A stretch of DNA of 64,000 nt, from the NCBI GenBank assembly GCA_945643635.1, contig CALZFC010000009.1, positions 2,336,001 through 2,400,000 on the forward strand. Reading direction: 5' to 3'. Below are positions 12,570 to 24,090 of the stretch, in pieces. The notes beneath the pieces are model-generated. The model was not told the DNA's origin, did not search any database, and saw only the letters and a list, made by a program, of their open reading frames with translations. The stretch is from Allodiplogaster sudhausi. Its lineage: Eukaryota > Nematoda > Chromadorea > Rhabditida > Diplogasteridae. The first letter of the stretch is position 1. Each line of letters begins with the position of its first letter. The position numbers were made by a program, and so were the translations under genes.

Positions 12570-13796
12570 CTAGTGCTCGGAATTGATGTTCATTCCGCCA
12601 TTGCCATTTGCATGGCCATTCTCGACAGGTTTGGCAGTCGTCTTGGCCAGCCACTGATTCAACACTTTCTGCCGCGCGTCTTCCTTGTTATACTGTACGA
12701 TCTGCTCTCTGTAAAATATTCATTGGTTTTAAATTCATTTTTTAAACGGTCACTTCCATTTACTACATAATAATTAATTAATCAATTAATTAAATTTTGT
12801 TTTGTCATGGATTTGCGAAACTAGCAATGTCCCTTTTAGTTTTTCTCGGATGCTTTTTTCCAATTATTTTTTTTCAAACCTCTTCCATTTTTGTGGCTTC
12901 CACATAAACATTTAAATCAATCGCTGACCCGCTGTCTCCCTCTCCCTCGTTCAATCTTTCTCTCTAACTCTCTCTCCCCTATCTCTTTATCCTTTCGTTA
13001 GCCTCTCCTTACCACCGTGTGATTTCACATTGAACAACGCGAATGCAATCAACAAGCACAAGCACAATCTTTCGCCTCTCCCATTCGAAATAAACGACTC
13101 TTGAGTTCTATTTTGGTTCTCTCTCTCTCACTCTCTTTCTCTCTGTCTCTCTGTCTCTCTTTCTCTCTGTGTCTCTCTGTCTATCTGTCTGTCTGTCTCT
13201 CTCTCTCTCTCTGTCTCTCTCTGGTGAGTGAGAGAGCAGCGGCATGGATCTATGGCTCTGACAGTCTGCGGCAACTAGAGTGAGGGACATGGAAGAGAGA
13301 AGCAAGTAGGATGATGATCCAAAGCGGAACCTGGAAGGAGAGGCGCGTGGCTGACGTGGCATCTGCTGCTTCCGTTTGAGCCAGCCGAGGAATGCCGCCT
13401 CTGCAGCCAGCCGCTTCTCCTTCTCTTCCTTCTCTTCGTCCTCTCGAAGTCTGTGCGCACTCTGAAACTACCAATGCAACCATTCATTACAGTTCTTCAC
13501 GTCGTCGCACATTCATTTTCGTCTATCTCTCGCTCAAACCTTCTTTACTGGTCTTTTCTCTCTTTTTTTCAAAGGTCTCTTCACATGAGCTTGAGAGAGA
13601 AGACTGATCAAAACAGAGAGAGAGAGAGATAGAGAGAAAAGAGGGGGAGAGAGAAAGATAAAGAGAGAGAGAGAGAGGGAAAGAGAGAGAGAGAGAGAGG
13701 GAGAGAGAGAGAGAAATGCCCACCAGTCTCAATCCTTTCCCACGGCACTTGAATATTCGTGCGCTTCAAACGCGACGGACGGGTGCTTTGTGTACT
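12570..13796 (-). CDS. Coiled-coil protein, C-terminal exons (partial model)
   Basis: Two 3' exons join cleanly. Exon 13331-13461 encodes REDEEKEEKEKRLAAEAAFL followed by GWLKRKQQ. The last exon, 12570-12708, continues with EQIVQYNKEDARQKVLNQWL and ends at a TAG at 12570-12572. The join is phase 2, and the acceptor is a good TTTACAG. Glu/Lys-rich helices punctuated by FLGWLKRK and VLNQWLAK resemble the W-L-x-x-K repeats of small ciliary or coiled-coil-domain proteins of the CCDC34 sort. That is a resemblance, not an identification. A further exon-like piece at 13724-13796 (ending VPWERIETG) lies upstream on the same strand, but its phase does not connect directly, so at least one exon is missing from this model. 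The start codon was not found. The tail is Asn/Gly-rich (NGHANGNGG). Confidence 0.6.
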
Positions 13797-13806
13797 CTGG
13801 TCTCAT

Positions 13807-14016
13807 TCTGTGTTATTCTGTTTAGTGGAACGGCACTTCTTGATGTGCGATTCTCGTCAAGTGCATCGCAGTAAAGTCTTAAGTTCTCAATCTTTCTCCT
13901 TCTCTTCCTCCTCTCTCTTTCTCTATTTTTATACCTCTCTCTCTCTCTCTAGTTCTCTTTCTCTCTCTATTTCTATCCCTCCCTCTCCCTCTCTCTCTCT
14001 ATTTCTATCCCTCTCT

Positions 14017-14059
<43 letters not shown>

Positions 14060-14789
14060 TCCTGGTGCTTATGTGGTTACGTGCAGAGAAGAGGCGAAAG
14101 GGCTGCATTAACAAATGTTGCAGAGGGAGGAATGTGAGTGAGAGAGACTGATTCCCTTTGCCGTCCGCCCTTTCCCCCTCCGAGCGTCTTCTCTTCTTCT
14201 GCAGGGGCGAAGAGAAGGGAGCAAAAATTGGCCGAACGAACAACGCGTGCAGCGTGTGGCTGAGTGAGTGATTCGCAGCAACGACAACAACAACTTGAGA
14301 GGAGTGAGAGTCAGAGTCTGTTGGAATACACAGACAGAGATGTATGAGATGGGCACGTAGAGGAGAGAGGAATGGAGCGGGGAATTGGTGAGGGTGGAAG
14401 GGAGGGGGGCATGGGAAGGGGGATGGTCGAGGACAGAAATAGGGGAGGATGGGGAGGGCGACCGTGAACCAAGCAGCAGGCCACATCTCACGCAGCAGAC
14501 GCACACATACATACACAAAGCATGAGAGAAGAAAGGGGAGAGAGAGCAGAGAGAGAAGAGAGAGGGAAGACAGAGAGAGCAGAGAGAGAAGACAGAGAGA
14601 GTAGAGAGAAGCTAGAGAAAGAGGAGAGAGAGACACAGAAGGAGCGCGACGCCAGTCATGCGACCTATCAACACAGCGACCGGGCTGCTGCTGTCTCTCC
14701 TTCGTCCTCCACCCCACAACATTCGGAGTTGTCAACAAGTCGAGAGAAGAAAGAGAGAGCATGGAGGACAGAGAGACAGAGAAAGAGAA

Positions 14790-14821
<32 letters not shown>

Positions 14822-16039
14822 CAGACGGGAGCCGCAGACTCCGCAGCCACACTCACCTGCAACAGCAAAGCGTGATCGGGACTTCCCTTACCCATAACGA
14901 CCATACACTGGGGGGGAAGGGGAGGGAGGGAGAAAGATTGTCTATCGGAAATTGCACAGCTAGTGCCAAACACTATGTTTATCTCGATTTTGCCAGTAGA
15001 GATGAGCCTCGCATGCGGCTTCGAAAAAAAAAAAGAATTCAACATTCACCATATGTATCACACATACAAGACACAAAGACCTTTACGAAAAAAAATCCGC
15101 TTGTGAGTGCTGAAGCGGGAAATTGGTATATTGAGAATGTGCCGATGCAGAAAGATTCACGCTTCACAAACAACCGACACATTCTCCAGCACACCGTGCA
15201 TTTCTTCACCGAAAAGGAATTCGATGTAGCCAGAAGAAGACGAATTCTGCTGATATTTGCAACCCGGTTATTCACATGGCAGTACATTAGTACGAGAAAG
15301 AACGTGCCCTTGCAACATTACGATATGACTTTAATTTAGTGAAATTTTCCCCTCCCAATGAGTGAAAAAGCCCGGAAGATTCACAGAGACTAGGGGGAAA
15401 TGAAGCAACAGTGGAGAATGGTAGGCAAGCGTGGCAGATGGAGACAGACCGGGACTGGATGAATTCCCCGGAGAGGACGGAGAGAGAGGGGACAGAAGTG
15501 CAGAGTGCCGGCTGCCTGCCACTCTCGCACAGGAAACTGATGCCAGGCCAGGCAGGGATAGCGACCACATTTAACATGGCACGATCGTTGTTTCCTTTTA
15601 GTTTAGAATGACAGAAATCTTTACCAACAAAATAACTGTTTTTTTAAGAACTGCCTTTCTTCTACACTGAGACAGAATCACGAAGGCAATCGCAGCCACA
15701 ATTACATATGCATATCCTCTCTCTCTCTATCTCTCTCTCTCTCTCTCGCTCTCATTTTCATTTTTTCTTGCAATCCTGAAAAATTATTTCATCCATTATC
15801 ACTTGAGCATATGTACATATTACATTGTGCTTGTAAAGGGGAAAAAGCCTATCATTTTGAGATGACTTGATTCAGCATATTTACAGCATATATAGGTTTT
15901 TTTGAATCTCTGGAATCGGATTCAACTGATCGTTTTTATTTCTGTTCAGATTTGTGAATCCCATTCTAATCCAACTTTCCCTATTCTGAATCCGAGAATT
16001 TATGTAGGTACCTAGCGTTATAATCGTATAGTTAGATAA
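13807..16039. other. Spacer with CT and GA blocks; no convincing gene
   Basis: CT-rich at about 13885-14060, then a GA-rich block at about 14520-14830, then mixed sequence with a (CT)n run near 15717-15750. The long reading frames here are repeat-derived. Upstream exons of the coiled-coil gene could be hidden in the left part, but none could be joined in phase. Confidence 0.45.
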
Positions 16040-16405
16040 TCAAGGACAATTTGTCGGACTGGCAGTGCCTGTCAATTCCTGACTGACAGAGCTGCGAGGA
16101 GGCCTTGCTGATTGCGACCTCGGCGCGGGCACGGACTTGGGGCGCGTCCAGGAGGTGCTTCGCGGAGTGGCGTACTGGCTGCGTGAGATGGGCGCGGCGC
16201 CGTCCATGCGGGCGCGGCGGCCACTGGACGGAGAGGCGGCGGCGGCGGGCGGACTGGCGAATCGACGCCGTTGGGGAGTGGAGGGCTGACTCTTCGCGGT
16301 CGGTTTGACCCGCGGACTGCCGCCACTCCCTCCCCCTCCCCCTCCGTCCCCTTGCGCAGCAGCCCCTCCAGTCTCTGCCACTCCCGCCTCAGGCGTGTTA
16401 CTCAT
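16040..16405 (-). CDS. Hypothetical Ser/Pro/Arg-rich protein, 121 residues
   Basis: A single open exon from an ATG at 16403-16405 to a TGA at 16040-16042. The product is disordered: a Gly run (DGGGGGGSGG), then basic Ser/Pro-rich text with repeated SxR and PRS motifs such as SRSQYATPRSTSW and PAPRSQSARPPRSS. The strongly GC-rich third positions match the confirmed genes nearby. An in-frame TGA lies about 60 bp upstream of the ATG. No known domain was recognised. It could be a complete small gene or the last exon of a longer one. Confidence 0.4.
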   Translation of the reverse strand: MSNTPEAGVAETGGAAAQGDGGGGGGSGGSPRVKPTAKSQPSTPQRRRFASPPAAAASPSSGRRARMDGAAPISRSQYATPRSTSWTRPKSVPAPRSQSARPPRSSVSQELTGTASPTNCP

Positions 16406-18690
16406 CGATTCGCTCCTCGGCTTTCGGCTCCTTCTTCGTTCCGCTCAAGCTGAGCAGACAAAAGCAGATATGGTTAGCAGAGGAAGCCAAGCGGCCATCA
16501 TGGGAACGCGAGGCGGATGAGGGTCATATCTGGTCACGGAATCATGGATATACTGTGCAGAGCAACAGAGAGCGAGAGAGAGAACCAAAGGTTATAAATA
16601 ATTCAGCACAAATTCAAATTAAACGAACGAATATGTTGAGTAGATATATGAATATTTAAGCGGAAAGGGTTAGAACTTAAGAAACGGTTTAGTTTATTTA
16701 TATAAAGAATGCCAAGAATATGTTGATAATTTTCCGATATTCTACAAGAAGAGGTCATGCAAGAGATGGAGATTACTCATGAGAAGAGTCATGCGTAAAT
16801 GACGCGCACAGATCTCTGTGTGCCATCTGCTCATTATTCAGTCAGCAGAACAGACGAAGGAGCACAATTGAAAGCGTGCTGAGGCAGGCCATGGCCACTC
16901 TGGATAAGTTCCTCTTCGGCTTCTCTTCTCCAATAGAAGCGAGAGAGGGGAGGGAAAGGGAGAGAAAGATAGAGAGAACGAGAGATAATATAAAAAGAAA
17001 GCGTTGGAAGGAATGATGGGAAGTACTGCTCCATCTCAAAGAAACTGGGGAAGGAGATAAGCTTTGATGGCGCAAGTTTGAATCCTCGTGCGAAAGAGTG
17101 GAAGGCAAATGAATTGAATAATGCGAAGAATCGAGCAAGTTGAAGAGGTAAAAGCAAACTGCAACGAAGAATAAACAAAGGAGTGAACAATGCCGAAACT
17201 GCGGAGAAGACGTAAAAGGAGAAGAATCCAGAGCGGCTCAGCTCATTTGGCAAGAATGATGAGGAAGGAGGGAAGAGAGAGGGAGGGGGAGAGCGGCAAC
17301 CCGTTCCAAGCAGGAGGCGAGAGCCACGCTGACTTATCCGATCAGGGGAGGCACTATTAGGACGGAAGGAGGAAGGAGCCGTGGACAATGCCATTCCTGA
17401 TACTTGCGCCATTACAATCATCATCCTTTTCGGCACTCTGCAAGCGAGCAATTCCAGGGTTGGCATTGCATGTGGCATCTGAAAGAAGAAGGAAGACTGA
17501 AATTGCAAGGAGAATTGGAAGGAGGGCCGGCTCATTCCAGTCACTGGCTGCTGCAACGTTCTACGTTGCCTCTGCCGGAGGAAGTGCAACTGGGGAGAGG
17601 AGCAGGGAGACAGAGAGAGTTAGAGAGAGAGAGTGAGAGAGAGTGAGAGAGAGAGAATTAGAGATATGGATGACTTGATGACGAGAGAGGAAAGCGTGAG
17701 AGTGCGGTACATAGTAAGCAGTAGATGAGAAGGTGGGCATCGTCCACTCGAAGAAGCTTCGTAGCATCTGCCAGCTAAGAGCTAGCAAGAAAGAGCAAAG
17801 CAACTGCCTCCCATGAAGGAAGCAGCCTTGAATGGCCGGCCCATTCTCATATTTGAAGAGGGTTCACATTTCATATGAAATCCCAATTCGTACGTCGGCC
17901 TTCCTCCTAGTTCCTCCAAATCAAAAGGACACAGATAGACAGACGAAGTCGCTCTCCGGAAGTCGACCACTTTCATGGCAACGAATGCATGAAAAGCAGT
18001 GCCCACTCTACACTTACTTGTATTTCGTATTCCTTCGAGTGTATGTATGTAACTTAGAGTAGATTACAGGAGAAACAATACTTCATTTCCTGTAAATGAG
18101 AAGGTTAAAGCCATAAGGATGATAACGCGAATGTGAAGGGGAACGAGAACACCGCAAGGGAACATGTCCAGTGGCACCAGCAGTGTGGAAGAATATCCTA
18201 TTCATAGCCAAGAAGGAAAGCTGCCGAACATGCAAAAACAGATTCGCAAGTGCAAGAAAATTGCCGAGCGGAGCTTCGCCCGTTCATGCGGAAGAGTGCA
18301 TACAAGTACAGATATAGAGGATGGAGAGCATGAGGGGAACAGAAAGAGAAGGTTAGTGGAAGGAAAAGAACGGAAGAAAAACCAGAACTAAAAAATGAAG
18401 AGATTATACAAAAAAAAAACAATTTCACACTCGCGTTTGCGCTTAAAACTCCCTAGAGGCATCAATATCAATTATCGACGATCAGCTCAAGATCATTTCT
18501 GTATCACAGTATTATCTCGTTTCACCTAGACATATATGGAATCGGCAAGCATCTGAACTATGCCCGGATATGAACTGATTCAACTACTTGAGAGAGACAC
18601 CGTGTTCATCATCGAACCTACTCAGACAACCGTATGACAATCCTGAAAACGTGATATGGTTTCATAAGAAAGGGTGGAAAAAGAGCTAGG
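16406..18690. other. Spacer; no convincing gene
   Basis: Moderate-complexity DNA with a short GA block at about 17605-17660. Several frames are open for 60-250 codons, but they lack splice-consistent structure, recognisable motifs or the codon bias of the neighbouring genes. Confidence 0.4.
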
Positions 18691-21600
18691 TTATTCGTTG
18701 TCAGCGGGAGTGAAGGGAGGAGGCGCCCGGAGGACGAGGGACTGGCACTTGTGGGAGATGGTAATGGTGGCCGTCTTCTGCATCCACGCCTCTCCGTCCG
18801 ACTGCATCGGAAGTGCGCCCTGCAGAACACGCAGAGTAGCTCGGCGGCCCTGGCAGAGACGGATCGGAGAGGACAGACCGACCTGCAAGGCACTCCCCTT
18901 GCAACTCCACTCTCATGATCCGTATATGTACATACAGACTGCCACTATGGAAAGGGAGCTGAACCTGCAACTGCGCAATGTGAAATGACGAACGAACTGC
19001 GAAGACCTCGAACAAGCCATCGTCCACATATTGGGGCATGCTCGCCTCTCCATCCAGATTCCATACCTGATGCAAATATACGCAATCCTTCTTCTGCAGA
19101 GACTATAAAAAATATGCTATATTATATAGGATATTTTTAAAAATTTATTCTCCATAATTTACTAACTCGTTCCATTCGTTAAAATTACATAGAAAGAGAG
19201 AAATCGAGAATGAATGCGAGACAAAGTATCAAGAAGCAATATGAACCAATAGACTAATGGTAAAGTGATGAAATCCGATCGCGAATACCGACATTAACGC
19301 CGGCGCCCCATGAGGGAATGTTGAGAAAGATGAGTCCTTCGATGTCGGGCAGCTCGATCAGCTCGTCATCCACCCGCAACTCAATCTTTTGATTCAAGCC
19401 TCGACATGCCCGTTCGAAGACATCTTTCGTGCCGTAAGTGAAGAAAAGAAGCTTGTTGAGCAGACGTGAGGACATGGCCCTTAACATTCAACATTCATAG
19501 TCAAATAGGGCTGAATATACCTAGAACAACCCAACGGCAATTTTTTTTATTACAGTATCCATTAATTTTTTGACCTTGATTATTCCCAACAAAAAAAAAA
19601 GTTACCGTGGAAGAGACGACCGCGTGCTCTGCATACTGAATGTCACCCGTGCGTCAACGCCTATCGAGACATAATTCGTCATAGAGAGACGACTGAAAGA
19701 TCAAACGGGAATAGTTAGTCTCTTTCAGGTCATGATAAAAACAAGAGATCTGAGACCTGCTCGAAGATCGAACACCCAATTTCCGAGTTGGCTCAATGAG
19801 TACATTCCATCGGTCAATGAGCTGTTCTTCAGCAGCTTGGATGTTCGAGAGAACCTTATGTATATTTAGAGTAAATAACAGCAAAATATGAGATGAAAGT
19901 AAAATGGAGACTTCAATGGTTCAATTGATCTCCAACCTGTAGAGGAGCATCTCTTCCATCGCTCGCTTTGCCCCAGCAAAGGACTCTGCTCAAGTCGTTG
20001 CCAGTGCCGATAGGAATGACTGCAACCGCCGGAGGGCGACTCAACTCGTCGATGTCATCCAGCACCTGATTGCAATTGATGTCATTCTGAAGGCAGTGAC
20101 ATTTTCGAATAAGTGTTAGTGGAAACGGAGACACACCAGAGAGATGGTGCCATCTCCTCCCGCGATCAGAATTCTCGCTTCAATATCCGGATGGTCTTCC
20201 AGCCACCGTAGGGTTCGTCGCATATTTGCTTTGGTGACATCCACAATCTAAACGATATCTCAAGAATGTCAAGATTAACGAAAATAGATTATTTACATAG
20301 AGAGAAAAATACATGTGCCTACATAGACCAGTGAAATAACAGTGCATAAATAAATAAAATAAAAGAAATATGAAAATGACCTGTATTGGATGCAATACAT
20401 TTCGAAATGCCTTTGCAATGATATCGCCTGCGCCAGAGCCGCTTTTTGGATTCGTGATCACGATAACTGGCCGAAAGTCTTCGACATCAGCAGGCGGCAC
20501 TACCGTTTCGATTACCATCTGCAAAGAAGGTACTTTCTTTGCATTCAGGGAAATTTAAAGTCATGAAAAACAAGCATGGTTTCACAAAATGACGTTTTCA
20601 AATGATATTGCATAAATGCTGCTGTTTCTAGGTCGTGAGCTTCGGTCGTCGTCGTCCACCACCTTCTCTCTCTGTTCAGTTCATATGATGGTTTTGTCTG
20701 GTCTGTATATACATCGTACAAAAAAGAGTTCCTCCGAGTTGTCGCTGACAAATACAACGACGTAGCGCTAAGTTCATTCGATATCAATGATCATTAGAAG
20801 CCGACCTGTTTCTGGTTCCGTGAGCCAGCCTTGCGCGCGGAGACGGCGTTGGGTGGAATAAGCGAGCGTCTCGCGACTCCGCCGTCGCAGTCCTCCTCCA
20901 GCTGGCGCTTGCAGTCCGTGTGGACGGCTCGCGAGCACCACGCACATCTGAGTGATAGATGATGAATGAGGAAGAGGAAGGAATAGAGGGGGGCATGCCA
21001 ATAGGCATCCGAAACATTCTCTCTTCTCAGCTAGCCAGACGGCAGTGCTTCAAGCGAAACTGACCTTTTCGACATCTGGGCGTCGGTTGCTTTATCAAGT
21101 GATAAGGAGAAGGGGGGAGCGTGCTGAGTCAAGGGAAGCGATTCAAAGCCATGTGGCTGTTGTCCTGCGCTTAGAAACTACAGGCGCGCGTCGGTGATGA
21201 AAAGCACAGGGAGCTCCGCCCTTTCATTCCCTCATTCCTTGTTTCTTATGCTTCTATCTCTCTCATTCCTTCTCTCTCTCATTTCTTCTCTCTCTCTCTC
21301 TCTGCTTCAATCGGTTGTCGAATTTGGTGGTGAAGGTCTGTGCTGTACCAAAGAGGGCGAAGAGGAGATGCTTATCTGGCCGGCTCTTCCCTCCACACCC
21401 TCGTGGACAGTGCTTTATTCATTGCTCTCTTGGCTCTTCGCCAACTCTCTCTCATTTCTTACCGATTAGATCACATGCGAGAAGATGCATGCTACTCGCC
21501 ATGTAAGTGTCCCTCCCATTCTCGCACACCCTTGTCAGAGGAGATAATAACTGGACAGGGTGACATACAGGCCCGTCACGCGTTCAAATCAAGAGAGCAA

Positions 21601-22859
21601 GTTCAAACCCTTCTAATGGGTGCAGCAATGTCCTTCGAAGGGCCTTATTAATTAAGATAATTTCGACTTTCTTTAAACATGTAGAGAAAACAAGCTGAAA
21701 CCTGAAATCTGTTAAGCCGATTTCTTCGCCGCATGGCTCTCCGCATACCACACAGAAGTCATCAGGCTCTAAGTTGCCCAAGACCTGATAGTGGCGAGAA
21801 GGTTATACAGTACAGATTTACCAGTGAATTGCAAACCCAATGATGACGCAGCCTCGCCGAAGTCGTTGTCTTTGCATTCACCTTGCATGAAAGTGCCTGA
21901 AAACGCGAATATTTACAAGATGCTGGAAATTTACGTTGAGATTTCAAACGTTGTATCAGTATCACTTTCGACTTAAATGTCCTACAATACCCCCAAAGTT
22001 GCATGAAGGATGCTGTAGATAGGCTAGCCTGAGATGCAGTATGGAGACAGGAAGGCTCATCAACACGGATACGGCAGAGGGCGCATGTGTAGCAGGCCTG
22101 CAGGGGCTGCTCGCACATGCTACAGAAGTAGCCACGCTGTGTCCACGGCTCGGCGTACCAGTCATGGCCACCTCCAAGTTCAAATCTATCTTTCATCATC
22201 ATCGTTTTATAATTTTAATAAATCAGCTGATTCTAGTCAACTGATTTATGAAAATGATAAAATCAGACAAACGACGTCGATAGTGACAAGTATTTATATT
22301 TATATATTTATATATAAATACTTGTACATACGTCAAACTGAGATAACACCAATAGAACTAGTAGTTCTCAACTGAAGCAGAAGGAGTGGCAATGGTACGA
22401 GTCAGAATCATTAAAGGAACAGAAAACTCTATGTCGATAAGAGAAGAAAAGAATAGTAAAGATAGGAATATGACTAGGGAGGAGGCTAGAGTCAGTGTCA
22501 ACCTTGGTTGAGTACACGTACATGCATCGCCCAGCCAGATACATACAATTCCGCCAAGAGCATGGCTTGAAAAGAGTGACAGGGAGAAAAATAAACAAAG
22601 GGTGCTTCCGAGAGCTGTATGACGATATCCATGCATCTACGTATGTATGTTCACAACTGTGCCAAGTGTGCAAAACCGCTGTCGTCGTTTGAAAAACAAT
22701 ATTTTGCGAGAAACTGAACGAACTTTTGACGACGATCGGATCATGGAGACACGATTTGTCTCTTCTGCGCTCGAGAAGTTTGTAGAAGAGAAAGTAGGCG
22801 AGGACGCCGGCGCCGGCAGCGAGAGCAAAGGCCGTGGCGTCCTCCGGCAAGCCGGGCAT
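18691..22859 (-). CDS. DGKE: Diacylglycerol kinase, epsilon type
   Basis: Thirteen minus-strand exons join in phase to about 546 residues: 22720-22859, 22029-22185, 21822-21896, 21702-21784, 20806-20947, 20381-20518, 20137-20247, 19937-20065, 19757-19854, 19606-19692, 19293-19479, 18965-19066 and 18691-18882. Human DGK-epsilon is 567. The enzyme phosphorylates diacylglycerol to phosphatidic acid. An N-terminal hydrophobic segment (about residues 10-29, AFALAAGAGVLAYFLFYKLL) fits the membrane anchor special to this subtype. Two C1 fingers follow (HDWYAEP...CSMCEQPL; HHWVCNSL...CVVCGEPCG). The catalytic domain has VIVITNPKSGSGAG, GGDGT (275-279) and PIGTGNDLSR (about 300-309). The accessory domain has YGTKDVFERACRGLNQKIEL. 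It ends with MQSDGEAWMQ and TITISHK, matching the epsilon C-terminus. Intron 2 appears to begin with GC (see findings). The join between exons 1 and 2 is the least certain. The gene diverges from KMO. Confidence 0.95.
22287..22324. repeat. AT-rich perfect hairpin in DGKE intron 1
   Basis: Inverted repeat with 13 bp arms (CAAGTATTTATAT and its complement) around a 12 bp AT-only centre. It probably reflects chance or replication slippage in AT-rich DNA. No gene function is implied. Confidence 0.8.
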
Positions 22860-22921
22860 CGCTCCCCCTCTTCCCCCTCTCTACGATGCACAACTCGAGC
22901 AGTGCCACTCTTCCTCATCAC

Positions 22922-23260
22922 GTGCCATTCTTCTCCAGAGCCAACTCAACAAACAATGTGGCTTACTCGTTCTGCGCATTCATCCTTTTCATCATTGGCA
23001 ACTTGCCAAGTGAAATGCCCTGAATCATGCTTGCGCGGCAATTCAAACATCCAGAGCATGTACGATTGAGAAGGCAGACGGAAAGGAAGAAGAGGGTGAG
23101 TGAATGACTCTCTCGTAGTCAATCTAGCCGAACGTCCGCTCCGGCAGCGACTGTCCACCTTTTCGCTCCACCATATACTAGACTGTCATCTTCAACTCTC
23201 TGCCCTCTCTCACCTTCGTCATCTCTCTACTCCGTTCGCTGCTCATTGTAGGCCATCGGC
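22922..23260. repeat. Dispersed direct repeat, copy A
   Basis: About 340 bp that reappears, diverged, at 26862-27200 in the same orientation. Shared blocks include CTGAATCATG, TTGCGCG(G/C)CAATTCAAAC, CCAGAGCAT, AAGCAGACGGAAA-like text and CGGCAGC/GTCCACCTT. On the minus strand both copies carry a homologous open frame (RKHDSGHFTWQVAN here). It sits in the spacer between the divergent DGKE and KMO genes. It is probably an old non-autonomous mobile element. Terminal repeats could not be defined. Confidence 0.8.
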
Positions 23261-24090
23261 CGGTCGCCGCTGCCTATGCCATCTAAAACTTCACTCGGCC
23301 CTGAGTCAATTCCACCTTCATTCTTGAAGAAATGTGTAATTAATGTCTCTTGCTCACCCTTATTTTTGCACCGTAATTTATGTATGTCTAGTGAAGTTCC
23401 TTTAGCCTGGAAACCGGCAGTAATTAGGCCATAGTTGTAATCTTTGTCCTCACCATGAAAGGAACGATTACAAGGTTTTTCTGTCTCTCTCACCAAAGTG
23501 ACCTCCCACTGGACGTACTCCACACAACTCCATAACAGCCATTATTCAAGAAAGGAGCAAGAGATAAGCGTGGGTGTGTTTCGCCCCATTCCCCTAATGA
23601 TCTCCATTTCATAGTGCATTGGAAGAACTGTTAATCTCGGTATATAAATTTCTTTCCGAGAGTTGGCTTCTCTCTGACAAGTGCATTGAACGTACTGTAA
23701 AGTTCTCGTTATATAAATTTCTCTCCGATAATAGGATCTCCTTGGTTTTCGTCGGCGTAACTCGACACTCCTGCTGTATAAAAATAAGCTCCTTGAACTC
23801 CAAGCTAAGAAATGCAATTTTGATGTCTTGCACTTAAAGCATTGATACTGTCTCTCATCCGAAATTGCTCTCAAAGCGTTTGTGGTAAATTGCATAATTG
23901 GATTGTTCTGTCATTTTCTTATGTTTGACAAATGACTGCAACTGTGCCATTGTATTATTGTCGCACTAATTAACATAATGTATGCGAATAAAGATAAAGA
24001 AATATATCTATATATATATTATATATAATCACCTCCACTGCATCCAAATCGTGCATTCCTGACCAGATCTCAGAATCAGAGAATAATCGG

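Noticed and set aside
16834..17589. A 251-codon minus-strand frame
   Set aside because: Composition is Phe/Ser/Leu-rich in the manner of antisense purine-rich DNA. It has no motif, no supporting splice structure and unlike codon use.
21575..21600. GTTCAAATC resembling a tRNA B box
   Set aside because: No T-arm complementarity, no A box at the proper distance and no cloverleaf could be drawn.
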